From Halorubrum sp. 2020YC2 (GTDB lineage Archaea; Halobacteriota; Halobacteria; Halobacteriales; Haloferacaceae): a DNA stretch of 64,000 bases. Position numbers and translations under genes: made by a program. Each line of letters starts with the position of its first letter. The stretch's first letter is position 1. The notes under the pieces were generated by a model. The model saw nothing but the letters and a program-made list of their open reading frames with translations. It searched no databases and was not told the origin of the DNA. Below are positions 52,704-64,000 of the stretch, piece by piece. Location: positions 558,001 to 622,000 of the forward strand of contig NZ_CP076019.1 in the NCBI RefSeq assembly GCF_018623055.1, read 5' to 3'.

Positions 52704-54398
52704 ATGACCGACCGATCCGACGGGCGGCTTCCGGCGGACCTCGGGATCATCGCGCGCGACGTGGGGTCGCTCGTCCTGATGGAGGCCGGACTGATGACCG
52801 TCTCCGTGGCCGTCGCGCTCGGGTTCGGGGAGTATCACGTCGCGCTCGGGTTCCTGATCGCCGGCGGCGTGACGGCCCTGATCGGCGGTCTCGCCAATCG
52901 ACGGTTCGCCAACGCTCCCGAGCCGAAGATGAAACACGGGATGGTGATCGCGGCCGGGGGGTGGCTCGCGGTCGCCCTCTTCGGCGCACTCCCGCTGTTC
53001 CTCGCGGCGTGGCTGACGCCCCCCGCAGTCATGGACGCGTTCGTCCCCGCGGCGGCGGACACCGCCTCGTGGGAGCCGGTCGCGGTCGGCGGATCGACGA
53101 CGCTCTCCAGTCTCGCCTACTTCCGCGACCCGCTGCACGCCTTCTTCGAGAGCATGAGCGGGTGGACGGGGAGCGGGCTGACGATGGCGGTCCGCGAGCC
53201 GTCGCTGCCGCGGGCGGTGCAGTGGTGGCGGTCGCTCATCCAGTGGGTCGGGGGGGTCGGCGTCGTCGTCCTCACCGTCTCCATCCTCTCCCGGCCGGGG
53301 AGCGGGAGCTACGCCCTCTACCGGAGCGAGGCCCGCGAGGAGAAGATCCACCCGAGCGTCGTCTCGACGGTCCGGACCGTCTGGAAGCTCGTCGTCGGGT
53401 ACACGCTGCTGTCCGTTGCGGTACTGTTCGCCGCGATCAACGCGAGCGAGAGCGCGTACGCCCGGTCGCTCTCGCTCGGGGAGACCGCCTGGCAGGCGCT
53501 CAACCACGCCATGACCGGGCTGACGACCGGGGGGTTCTCCGTCACGGACAACTCCATCGCGACGTACGGCTCGCCACTGGTCGAGGCCGCGCTGCTGCCG
53601 ATCATGGTGCTCGGGGCCGTCGCCTTCCCCGTCCACTACGTCGTATTGCGGGACCGAAGCCTCCGCGAACTGGCGGGCGACCTCCAGACCCGGTGGCTGT
53701 TCGTCCTGCTCGCCGCTGGGGTCGCCGTCCTCTCGACGCAGAACGTCGCGTCGGTGTCGGTCACGTCCGGCGCGTTCGCGACGGAGTCGTTCCTCTCGTT
53801 CCCGGTCCCGCTGCTCGACGGCGCGGGGCTCGACGCGGTCCGCGACTCGACGTTTCAGTGGATCAGCGCGATGACGGCCACCGGCTTCCAGTCGGCGCCG
53901 ATCGGGAACTGGGTCGCCGGCGCGAAGGTGCTGGTCGTGGGCGCGATGGTGCTCGGCGGCGCGGCCGGCTCCACCGTCGGCGGCATCAAGATAATCCGCG
54001 CGTACACGGTCGCTCGGGGGATCGCCTGGCAGTTCTCCCGGGTGTTCCTCCCGAAGAACGCCGTCATTACCACGCGCATCGGGGACCGCACGCTGGACCG
54101 CGAGACGATGGAGCGGGAGTTCGGCGAGGCCGCCATCGTCACCCTGCTGTGGCTCCTCGCGCTCGCGGTCGGCAGCCTCGTCCTCGTCAACGTCGCCGGG
54201 CCGGAGTTCGGCTACGCCGACGCGCTGTTCGAGGTCGCCAGCGCGCAGGGGAACGTCGGTCTCTCCTCCGGCATTACCGGCCCGTCGATGCCGCCGCTGG
54301 CGGAGGGGATGTTCCTGTTCAACATGTGGATCGGCCGGCTGGAGATCATCCCGGTCCTCGTGTTCCTGCGGGCGGGAATCTGGGGACTGAATCCCTGA
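52704..54398 (+). CDS. trkH: Trk potassium uptake membrane subunit TrkH (third, divergent)
   Basis: This 564-residue TrkH is the most divergent of the three here. Its P-loops read GWTGSGLTMA, GLTTGGFSVT, MTATGFQSAP and QGNVGLSSGI, so the first loop has WTGSG in place of TTTGA. The gate segment is GGAAGSTVGGIKIIRAYT. An extra loop after TM2 adds about 40 residues. Substitutions may alter ion choice (K+ or Na+), which is inference. It begins one base after the short trkA. Confidence 0.92.
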   Translation: MTDRSDGRLPADLGIIARDVGSLVLMEAGLMTVSVAVALGFGEYHVALGFLIAGGVTALIGGLANRRFANAPEPKMKHGMVIAAGGWLAVALFGALPLFLAAWLTPPAVMDAFVPAAADTASWEPVAVGGSTTLSSLAYFRDPLHAFFESMSGWTGSGLTMAVREPSLPRAVQWWRSLIQWVGGVGVVVLTVSILSRPGSGSYALYRSEAREEKIHPSVVSTVRTVWKLVVGYTLLSVAVLFAAINASESAYARSLSLGETAWQALNHAMTGLTTGGFSVTDNSIATYGSPLVEAALLPIMVLGAVAFPVHYVVLRDRSLRELAGDLQTRWLFVLLAAGVAVLSTQNVASVSVTSGAFATESFLSFPVPLLDGAGLDAVRDSTFQWISAMTATGFQSAPIGNWVAGAKVLVVGAMVLGGAAGSTVGGIKIIRAYTVARGIAWQFSRVFLPKNAVITTRIGDRTLDRETMEREFGEAAIVTLLWLLALAVGSLVLVNVAGPEFGYADALFEVASAQGNVGLSSGITGPSMPPLAEGMFLFNMWIGRLEIIPVLVFLRAGIWGLNP

Positions 54399-54442
54399 TC
54401 GCGGGGGAGGACGTCAATGCCGACGGCCCGCGGTCGCCCCGA

Positions 54443-54796
54443 TCACTCGGATCCCTTGACGGCGCCCACGAACGACCAGTGGACCTTGCGGCTCCCGTCG
54501 GGCTGCGGCTCCTCCGTGACGTGGTAGAGGTACGGGCCGTGCGGGCAGTCGTCGCAGCCGTCCGCACAGCGGAACTCCTTCACGACCTCGGTGTACCCCT
54601 CGTGTTCCGTGACGCGGATAATGTCCTCGTTGCCCTCGGCGGTGACCGGGAGCTCCGCTTCCCCGTGGTAGTGGAGCAGCTCCTGGGCGTGGACGATCGC
54701 CTTGCGGAGCGCTCCGGGCGAGCAGTCGGTCAGCGCGTCGACGACGTTCGAGGGGAGCCCTTCCGGCGGCGTCGGCCCTTCCGAGGAGTCGGTCAT
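54443..54796 (-). CDS. Haloarchaeal protein with Cys cluster
   Basis: This 117-residue acidic protein contains RCADGCDDCPHGPYLYHVTE with three Cys and one His, which might bind zinc. NVVDALTDCSPGALRKAIVH forms a helical N-terminal half. Family is not recognised with certainty. A GATTATATGG box (about 54819-54828) lies 23-32 bases before the ATG, so the start at 54796 is well supported. It is convergent with trkH (44 bp). Confidence 0.7.
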   Translation of the reverse strand: MTDSSEGPTPPEGLPSNVVDALTDCSPGALRKAIVHAQELLHYHGEAELPVTAEGNEDIIRVTEHEGYTEVVKEFRCADGCDDCPHGPYLYHVTEEPQPDGSRKVHWSFVGAVKGSE

Positions 54797-54923
54797 GCGC
54801 CGGGGGTTGACTCCCAACCCATATAATCGATCCGCGGAGCTGCTCGGGACGACGGGAGTGGGACCACTACTCCCTTTTAAAATATAATGAATATTTATAC
54901 GGTATCGGCGGATAACGGGCAGT

Positions 54924-56624
<1,701 letters not shown>

Positions 56625-56743
56625 GCGAGCGGAGCTCCGTTGAACCGCTCCTCTTCAGGCGTCGGTTAGTCGGGAACGGTCGATTGATGCGCACCACCCG
56701 CTGATCGATGGCGGGAATGAATTGAACAGGTCGCTTACGAGTT

Positions 56744-57118
56744 TGTTTATAAATGCGGGAGCGCTGCTGTCGTCGGCCGTTTGCCAACGAATGATGACAC
56801 TGCGGGGACCTCCTCCAAAGCCCCAGCCACGAGAGCGGCGCACGCTCGCTGCGCTCCTCGTCGCTCGCTGCGCTCCTCGTCGCTCGCTGCGCTCCTCGTC
56901 GCTCGCTTCGCTCGTTCCTGCGGTGCTTATGTCGCCTGCGCCGCTCTCGCGACTGCCCCTTTGAGTCCCGCCCCGCACGGCACCGCACAGCGCCTCACGC
57001 CACCCCAGCCTCGTCAGTCGCCTCCGCTCCGGCGACTGACTCCCTCGCACGCGCTCCTCGCGGCCGCCTTTGGCGGCCGCTCGGAGGCGCGCGCCACCGC
57101 GGACCGGTTTATATTTAA
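56744..57118 (+). repeat. Structured dispersed repeat, copy 6
   Basis: It lies in the 681-bp convergent gap after the mutase gene. TTTATAAA (56746-56753) is about 55 bp before the head GGACCTCCTCCAAAG, so the spacer is 29 bp longer than in other copies. Stem 1 is CGAGAGCGGCGCA/TGCGCCGCTCTCG (56830-56842 with 56937-56949). The stem 1 loop has a 24-bp unit (CTCGCTGCGCTCCTCGTCG) repeated about three times. Stem 2 (GTCAGTCGCC/GGCGACTGAC), stem 3 (inner GCGGCCGCC/GGCGGCCGC) and GGTTTATATTTAA end it. 56625-56743 and 57151-57305 show nothing further. Confidence 0.9.
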
Positions 57119-57138
57119 TCGTCGCCGTTCATCGACCG

Positions 57139-57150
57139 GTATTTAAATAC
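57139..57150. other. 12-bp AT palindrome GTATTTAAATAC, second copy
   Basis: Identical to the 12-mer at 33591-33602. It lies about 20 bases beyond repeat copy 6 in spacer without a gene. Confidence 0.5.
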
Positions 57151-57305
57151 GATAGCGGTGCTGCGAACCTGTCAGCACACTCCCGCTATCGATCGTCGCT
57201 GTAACTTTACTGATCGCAACCGGCCGAACGCGTCAGGAGACGCCGATTTCGACGGAGTAGAGAGCGAAAACCCGGGAACGACGAAACGCGACCGATCTGT
57301 CGGTG

Positions 57306-57542
57306 TCACGCCGTCTCGACCGGGCGCGCGGCCTCCGCGCACCACGCGTTGCCCCGGCGGCCCGCCCGCCGGAGGTCGAGTTCGACGACGGAGCCCGCGT
57401 CGAGCGACGAGAGCTCGGCCTCCACGTCGGGGTCGTCGTACTCGACGACGTAGAGGGTCCCGTTGCGCGGGTACTCGCGGAGCGTGATCGCCCCGTGGTC
57501 GTTGCACGCCTTCACGACCGTGTACTTTCCAGTCCGGTTCAT
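57306..57542 (-). CDS. Small conserved haloarchaeal protein
   Basis: This 78-residue protein starts MNRTGKYTVVKACNDHGAIT and contains LREYPRNGTLYVVEYDDPDV, a beta-rich pattern. It is probably a small haloarchaeal domain of unknown function. The ATG at 57542 is preferred because a CATAACTATG box lies 30-40 bases upstream (57574-57583); the longer start at 57572 would overlap that box. It is convergent with repeat copy 6 and divergent from the pantothenate-pathway gene. Confidence 0.65.
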   Translation of the reverse strand: MNRTGKYTVVKACNDHGAITLREYPRNGTLYVVEYDDPDVEAELSSLDAGSVVELDLRRAGRRGNAWCAEAARPVETA

Positions 57543-57741
57543 CACGGTCGGCGTTTCGGCTTCCGGAATCATAGTTATGCCATCCCTACGGCCGTGTACG
57601 GCGGCGTCTACGCGCCTCGACGGCGGGGCGGTGTCGGAAGTCGACCGCGAGCAGATCCGGACGCGAGCAGACCCGGACGCGAGCCGGCCCGTCCCCGACC
57701 GCGAACGTTCCATTTTAATCGGCCCATCGCTTCGCTCGGGT

Positions 57742-60278
<2,537 letters not shown>

Positions 60279-60314
60279 ACCGGGCGATTCAACGCCCGCT
60301 GCGACTCAACTGAC

Positions 60315-60475
60315 CGTTTAAAAGGCGGACGGCGCGCCGCGTCGCGCTCCCGCCGGGGCGCGACGCGAACGCGAGGGAGGCGAGCGGGCCGCGCGGCGCC
60401 GTCCGCGCGGCCCGCCCGCCGAGGCTGGGGAGGCGCGAGGCCGTGCCGCCCTCGGCCGGCGCGGCTTTATACGGA
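60315..60475 (-). repeat. Structured dispersed repeat, half copy 7
   Basis: Only the second half of the element is present on the minus strand. The CCTCGCGCCTCCCCAGCCTCG block is followed by a long GC stem (GGGCCGCGCGG type) and GCTCGCCTCCCTCGCG. The head, stem 1 and the CCCCTTTGAG linker are missing. TTTAAAA (60317-60323) marks the right end. CTTTATACGG at about 60466-60475 marks the other edge and probably serves as the promoter of the next gene. Confidence 0.7.
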
Positions 60476-60507
60476 ACCGACAAGTGGACCGAGCGCCGAG
60501 CGCGACC

Positions 60508-61023
60508 GTGACTGACACACCGCGACGACGCGTGCTGGCGGCCGCGGCGACGGGATCGACGCTCGGGCTCGCCGGCTGCGGCGGCCTCGGCGGATCGGAC
60601 GGCGACGCCGCCGGACAGACCGACGACGGAGCGAACGAGAGCGACGACGGCGACGGCGGGGGCGGCTCCGAGAGCGACTCGCGCGCGACGGTCGCGCTCG
60701 ACGTCCAGGCGGAGATTCAGGCGGCCCAAGAGGAGATCGGGACGCGGGTCGAGGAGGGGAACCTCTCGCAGGAGGAGGCGCAGGCGGAGCTGCTCGACGC
60801 GCAGGCCGAGATCGTCTCGGCCGCGGTCGAGGACTTGGAGTCGTACGCGACCGGGGTGGACGGCCTCTCCGTGGAGAACGCGAACGAGCAGGCCGGTGCC
60901 GTGCTGGTCAGCGGGCCGGCCGCGGCGGTGCTGGACACGCTGGAGGCCGACCCGGTGAACGCGCTGCTGTCCGCCGCCGACTTCCCCGCCCCGCAGGACG
61001 GCGAGCAGGCGAACGGCTCCTGA
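60508..61023 (+). CDS. Secreted lipoprotein, unknown function
   Basis: This 171-residue protein starts (GTG) MTDTPRRRVLAAAATGSTLG then LAGC, a twin-arginine-like leader with a lipobox. An Asp/Gly/Ser linker precedes a helical domain (VQAEIQAAQEEIGTRVEEGN, then QEEAQAELLDAQAEIVSAAV). This suggests a coiled-coil surface protein. The CTTTATACGG box supports GTG 60508 over GTG 60484, which is too close to the box. No family is recognised. Confidence 0.7.
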   Translation: MTDTPRRRVLAAAATGSTLGLAGCGGLGGSDGDAAGQTDDGANESDDGDGGGGSESDSRATVALDVQAEIQAAQEEIGTRVEEGNLSQEEAQAELLDAQAEIVSAAVEDLESYATGVDGLSVENANEQAGAVLVSGPAAAVLDTLEADPVNALLSAADFPAPQDGEQANGS

Positions 61024-61075
61024 CCGGCTCCGCAACGACACCTTATAAGCCGCCGCGGGCGGAACGGTCTCGGTA

Positions 61076-62245
61076 ATGCTGGATGGGGTCAACGTCGCGC
61101 TCGGCGTCTCCGGGAGCATCGCGGCGGTGAAGGTCGTCGAACTCGCCCACGAACTGCGCCGCCACGGCGCGAGCGTCCGCGCCGTCATGTCCCCCGCGGC
61201 GACGAACATCGTCCACCCGTGGGCGGTCGACTTCGCCACCGACGAGCCCGTCGTCACCGAGATAACCGGGAGCGTCGAGCACGTCGAGCTGTGCGGCCGC
61301 GAGGGGTGGGCGGACGCGCTCCTCTTGGCGCCCGCGACCGCGAACACCGCGGGGAAAGTCGCGGCCGCGGTCGACGACACGCCCGTGACCACCTGCGCGA
61401 CGACCGCGCTCGGCGCGGACGTGCCCGTCGTGATGGCGCCCGCGATGCACGAGCCGATGTACGACCACCCGGGCGTCCTCGACGCGCTCGACCGCTTGGA
61501 GTCGTGGGGCGTCCGCTTCGCTGACCCGCGGATCGAGGAGGGGAAGGCCAAGATAGCGGCCGAGGACGACATCGTCACGGAGGTCGCGCGGGCGACGACT
61601 CCGCAGACGCTCGCCGGGTCGCACGTCGTCGTCACCGCGGGCGCGACGAAAGAGCGGATCGACCCGATCAGAATCTTAACGAACCGCGCGTCGGGGAAGA
61701 CGGGCCGGGCGGTCGCGCGGGCGCTCTACGCCCGCGGCGCCCGGGTGACGCTCGTCCAGGACGGTCCCGAGGTGCCGTACGCCGACGTGGCGGCGGTCGA
61801 GACGGCCGACGAGATGATGGCGGCCTGCCGGCGGACCGCGGCGACCGCGGACGCGCTGGTCTCCGCGGCTGCCATCTCCGATTTCACCGCCGACGCCGTC
61901 GACGAGAAGATCCGGTCCGGCTCGCCGCTGTCGGTCGAACTGGAGCCGACGCCGAAGCTCATCGACTCGGTCCGCGAGGCGTACCCAGACCTCCCCATCG
62001 TCGGGTTCAAGGCAGAGACGTCGGGCGACGACGCGGCGATGGTCGCGGAGGCCGAGCGCATCCGCGACCGCGTGGGGCTGTCGTTCGTCGTCGCGAACGA
62101 CGCGAGCGTGATGGGCGACGACGAGACGCGGGTCCTCATCGTGGGCGAGGACGGGACGGAGCCGGAGGAGGTCGCCGGCTCGAAGGGCGCGGTCGCCGGC
62201 CGGATCGCCGACCGACTCGCGGCGGCGCTCGACGCGTCGGCGTGA
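61076..62245 (+). CDS. coaBC: CoaBC phosphopantothenoylcysteine synthetase/decarboxylase
   Basis: This 389-residue two-domain enzyme makes 4'-phosphopantetheine. The CoaC half is flavin-dependent (VALGVSGSIAAVKVVELAHE, LLLAPATANTAGKVA, VVMAPAMHEPMYDHP). The CoaB half starts near 180 with VVVTAGATKERIDPIRILTN and RASGKTGRAVARALYARGA, then VVANDASVMGDDE. CTTATAAG (about 61041-61048) lies 28-35 bases upstream. It works one step after the PPS product is formed, in the same window. Confidence 0.94.
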   Translation: MLDGVNVALGVSGSIAAVKVVELAHELRRHGASVRAVMSPAATNIVHPWAVDFATDEPVVTEITGSVEHVELCGREGWADALLLAPATANTAGKVAAAVDDTPVTTCATTALGADVPVVMAPAMHEPMYDHPGVLDALDRLESWGVRFADPRIEEGKAKIAAEDDIVTEVARATTPQTLAGSHVVVTAGATKERIDPIRILTNRASGKTGRAVARALYARGARVTLVQDGPEVPYADVAAVETADEMMAACRRTAATADALVSAAAISDFTADAVDEKIRSGSPLSVELEPTPKLIDSVREAYPDLPIVGFKAETSGDDAAMVAEAERIRDRVGLSFVVANDASVMGDDETRVLIVGEDGTEPEEVAGSKGAVAGRIADRLAAALDASA

Positions 62246-62349
62246 GTCCGACGGGGCGACCCGGCGGCCGGATCGCCCGCCCCCGGCAGGCTCCCCGCGG
62301 ATACAAACTGTTTTGAGGCGTTGGAGTAACCACACGGGTAGAGATACTC

Positions 62350-62403
62350 ATGTACAACGAGACGGTCACGCACGGCTCCGTGGGAGGTGTGGTGGGTGGC
62401 TGA
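62350..62403 (+). CDS. Possible 17-residue upstream ORF before mrpE
   Basis: ATG 62350 opens a mini-ORF (MYNETVTHGSVGGVVGG) that ends at TGA 62401-62403, inside the mrpE start region. The mrpE Shine-Dalgarno (62383-62389) lies within it. A CTGTTTTGAGG box lies about 35-45 bases upstream. Translation of the mini-ORF could expose or block the mrpE site. It may also be chance. Confidence 0.35.
   Translation: MYNETVTHGSVGGVVGG
62383..62389 (+). promoter_or_regulatory. Shine-Dalgarno site of mrpE
   Basis: GGAGGTG lies six bases before GTG 62396 and decides that start over the in-frame GTG at 62387, which lies inside the site itself. Most neighbours lack such a site. Confidence 0.75.
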
Positions 62404-63724
62404 CGCCGACCCGCCGCCCGGCGACGGGACCGCCGCCCGTGCCGACTCGGTCGACTCCGCCGAGTCGACCGACCCGGCCGACTCCGAATCCGCGTCGACG
62501 GACGACGCGGCGGTCGGGGCGGTCATCGTTCCCGTCGAGCCGACCTCCACGCTCCGGTCGACGATCGCGCACGTCGCAGAAGCCGCCGCGGCCGAGGGGG
62601 CTCCGGCGATCCACCTCGTCGAGATCGCCTCGTGGCGGGACGGCGACCCGGAAAGCGACGAGCGGGCCGCCGCGGCCGACCGCGTGCTCGAACGCGCTGC
62701 GGCGTGGGCGACCGCCGACCTCGACGACTCCGAGGCGCCCGGCGCCGCGGACGTCGAGGTCGTTACTGCGGTGATCGGCGCCGACGACTACCTGTTCGGC
62801 GCCGACGACTACGTCCGGGTGCTGGCCGAGTACGCGGAGGCCAACGCCGCCGACCGCGTCGTGCTCGACCCCGAGTACACCCCGGTCGGCAACACGACGC
62901 TGCTCCAGCCGCTGGAGTTCGCGCTCTCGAACACGTCGCTGTCGGTCGAGACCGCGCCGGTCGACCGACCGACGCGCCGCGAGCGGTTCCGGACCGAGGC
63001 GACAACCGGCCGGTTCGTGGCCCTTTTCGGCCTCTCGCTCGCTTTCTACCTCCTGTTGGGCGACCCGACCTACTGGTTTGACCTCGTGACGGGGGTCGCG
63101 ACCGCCGCGGTCGTGTCGATCACCCTCTCGCGGGTGAGCCTCGACTCGACGCCGGCGATCCCGCGCACCCCGATGCGAATTCTCCGCGGGCTGGTGTACG
63201 TCCCGGTGCTCCTCTACGAAATCGTGAAGGCGAACCTCGTGGTCGCCCGCGTCATCCTCGATCCGCGGCTCCCGATAGAGCCGACGATGAACCGGATGCG
63301 CGTGATCGTCGGGAGCGGGCTCCCGCTGATGACGCTGGCGAACTCGATCACGCTGACGCCCGGAACGTTGACCGTCCGCGCCCGCGACAGCGACCTGTAC
63401 GTTCACTCGCTCGTCCCGTGGGCCCGCGAGGGGCTGTTCGACGGCTCCTTGGAGCGGTGGACCCGGTTCGTCTACTACGGGCGCCGCTCGGCGCGCCTGC
63501 CGACTCCCCGCGAGCGCGACGACGTCGCGATCCTTCAGGGCGACGACGCGACAGAGGAACTACCGATCGCCGCCGCCGACGGCGGCGCGGTCGGCGCGAG
63601 CGACGCGACCGCCGAGGCCGCCGAGACCGATGAGGCCGACGCGAGCGATGCGACCGCCGCGGCTGACGCGAGCGACGAGTCCGACGGCACCGACGGCGAT
63701 GCCGACGAGGTGACCGACCGATGA
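62396..63724 (+). CDS. mrpE: Mrp Na+/H+ antiporter subunit E with N-terminal Usp-like domain
   Basis: This 442-residue MrpE-family subunit has a Ser/Asp/Ala-rich start, then a Usp-like domain at about residues 40-190 (VGAVIVPVEPTSTLRSTIAH, then DRVVLDPEYTPVGN). The MrpE membrane part runs from about 200 to 360 (VALFGLSLAFYLLLGDPTYW, LRGLVYVPVLLYEIVKANLV, RVIVGSGLPLMTLANSITLT and PGTLTV). A low-complexity acidic tail follows. GTG 62396 has a Shine-Dalgarno six bases upstream. The stop overlaps mrpF (ATGA). Confidence 0.85.
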   Translation: MADADPPPGDGTAARADSVDSAESTDPADSESASTDDAAVGAVIVPVEPTSTLRSTIAHVAEAAAAEGAPAIHLVEIASWRDGDPESDERAAAADRVLERAAAWATADLDDSEAPGAADVEVVTAVIGADDYLFGADDYVRVLAEYAEANAADRVVLDPEYTPVGNTTLLQPLEFALSNTSLSVETAPVDRPTRRERFRTEATTGRFVALFGLSLAFYLLLGDPTYWFDLVTGVATAAVVSITLSRVSLDSTPAIPRTPMRILRGLVYVPVLLYEIVKANLVVARVILDPRLPIEPTMNRMRVIVGSGLPLMTLANSITLTPGTLTVRARDSDLYVHSLVPWAREGLFDGSLERWTRFVYYGRRSARLPTPRERDDVAILQGDDATEELPIAAADGGAVGASDATAEAAETDEADASDATAAADASDESDGTDGDADEVTDR

Positions 63725-64000
63725 GCCTCGTGGACGCCCCGCTCGCGGCCGGCTACACCCTCGGTGACTTCCTGCTCGTCGCGGCCGCCGGCTTCGCCGT
63801 CCTCGCGGTCGGCATGCTCTACCGCGCGGTGGTCGGGCCGACGATGCAAGACCGGGTGCTGGCGGTGAACGTCCTCGGGACGAACACCGTCGTCATCCTC
63901 GCCATCCTCGGGGCGGCGCTCGGGGAGCCGACGTTCCTCGACATCGCCCTGGTGTACGCGCTGCTCAACTTCCTGATGGCCATCGCCATCTCGAAGTTCA
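63721..64000 (+). CDS. mrpF: Mrp Na+/H+ antiporter subunit F, truncated by window edge
   Basis: The first 93 residues are present. MSLVDAPLAAGYTLGDFLLV precedes three membrane helices with RAVVGPTMQDRVLAVNVLGT, the family signature of MnhF/MrpF, and ALVYALLNFLMAIAISKF at the edge. It overlaps mrpE by 4 bp. Remaining mrp genes should follow outside the window. Together they form a multi-subunit antiporter exporting Na+. Confidence 0.9.
   Translation, partial: MSLVDAPLAAGYTLGDFLLVAAAGFAVLAVGMLYRAVVGPTMQDRVLAVNVLGTNTVVILAILGAALGEPTFLDIALVYALLNFLMAIAISKF

Noticed and set aside
52961-54826. 621-residue open frame across the third trkH
   Set aside because: Frame-shifted shadow with Arg/Pro-rich composition; trkH is the real gene.

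Overview
The window is high-GC archaeal DNA from a halophilic euryarchaeon. Almost every predicted protein is acidic. Many genes have a TATA-like box about 25-32 bases before the start codon and no Shine-Dalgarno site, the usual leaderless haloarchaeal arrangement. Families known mainly from haloarchaea (DUF5788, DUF5793, DUF5797, archaeal TadA/TadC, membrane LonB) support this. A Halorubrum-like genome is my inference. I see no rRNA operon, transposase, CRISPR array or replication origin, so this looks like chromosomal core sequence with small accessory features.

Layout. 1-2.2 kb: a truncated membrane regulator-type protein and a sequon-rich surface protein. 2.3-12.4 kb: proS, a Nudix hydrolase, DUF371, an amidohydrolase, GTPases YchF and DRG, a CapA lipoprotein and a medium-chain reductase. 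12.5-16.5 kb: membrane and sulfatase-type proteins, tRNA-Leu with copied 3' ends, a frameshifted PAP2 phosphatase, endonuclease III and a minimal TFB-like protein. 16.5-25 kb: a DUF2178/Xre pair behind a conspicuous operator, the nop5-flpA C/D-box RNP pair, a CBS/ParB protein, lonB, nadM and a SAM hydroxide adenosyltransferase. 25-33.5 kb: a tadA-tadC pair (tadC frameshifted), a Trm9-like methyltransferase, a chemotaxis transducer and a DoxX operon. 33.7-42.8 kb: tRNA-Gly, a flavoprotein, prolyl oligopeptidase, a phosphoesterase, msrA, ribH, an aminotransferase and a stress protein. 42.8-46.8 kb: gatC-gatA-DUF5797, then a YhbY-like protein and MscS. 46.8-54.4 kb: a Trk potassium island with three TrkH subunits, two TrkA-type proteins and a UspA protein. 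54.4-64 kb: methylmalonyl-CoA mutase, phosphopantothenate synthetase, an Lrp regulator, DUF63, a lipoprotein, coaBC and the start of an Mrp Na+/H+ antiporter operon.

The most unusual feature is a dispersed, structured, non-coding repeat of about 290-430 bp in six full or near-full copies plus one half copy (near 4.9, 8.1, 23.4, 38.8, 39.7, 56.9 and 60.4 kb). Linker sequences are conserved, while the long hairpin stems between them differ from copy to copy and stay paired. Four copies have a TTTATAA box 25-27 bp before the conserved head, the spacing of an archaeal promoter. This looks like an undescribed multicopy structured RNA or mobile DNA-hairpin element.

Other points are an inverted-repeat operator before the Xre pair, repeated tRNA 3' ends beside both tRNA genes, and two one-base frameshifts that both fall in short G/C runs. 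The genes cover tRNA charging, box C/D RNA methylation, coenzyme and cofactor synthesis, proteolysis and, in the last third, K+/Na+ control typical of a salt-in lifestyle.
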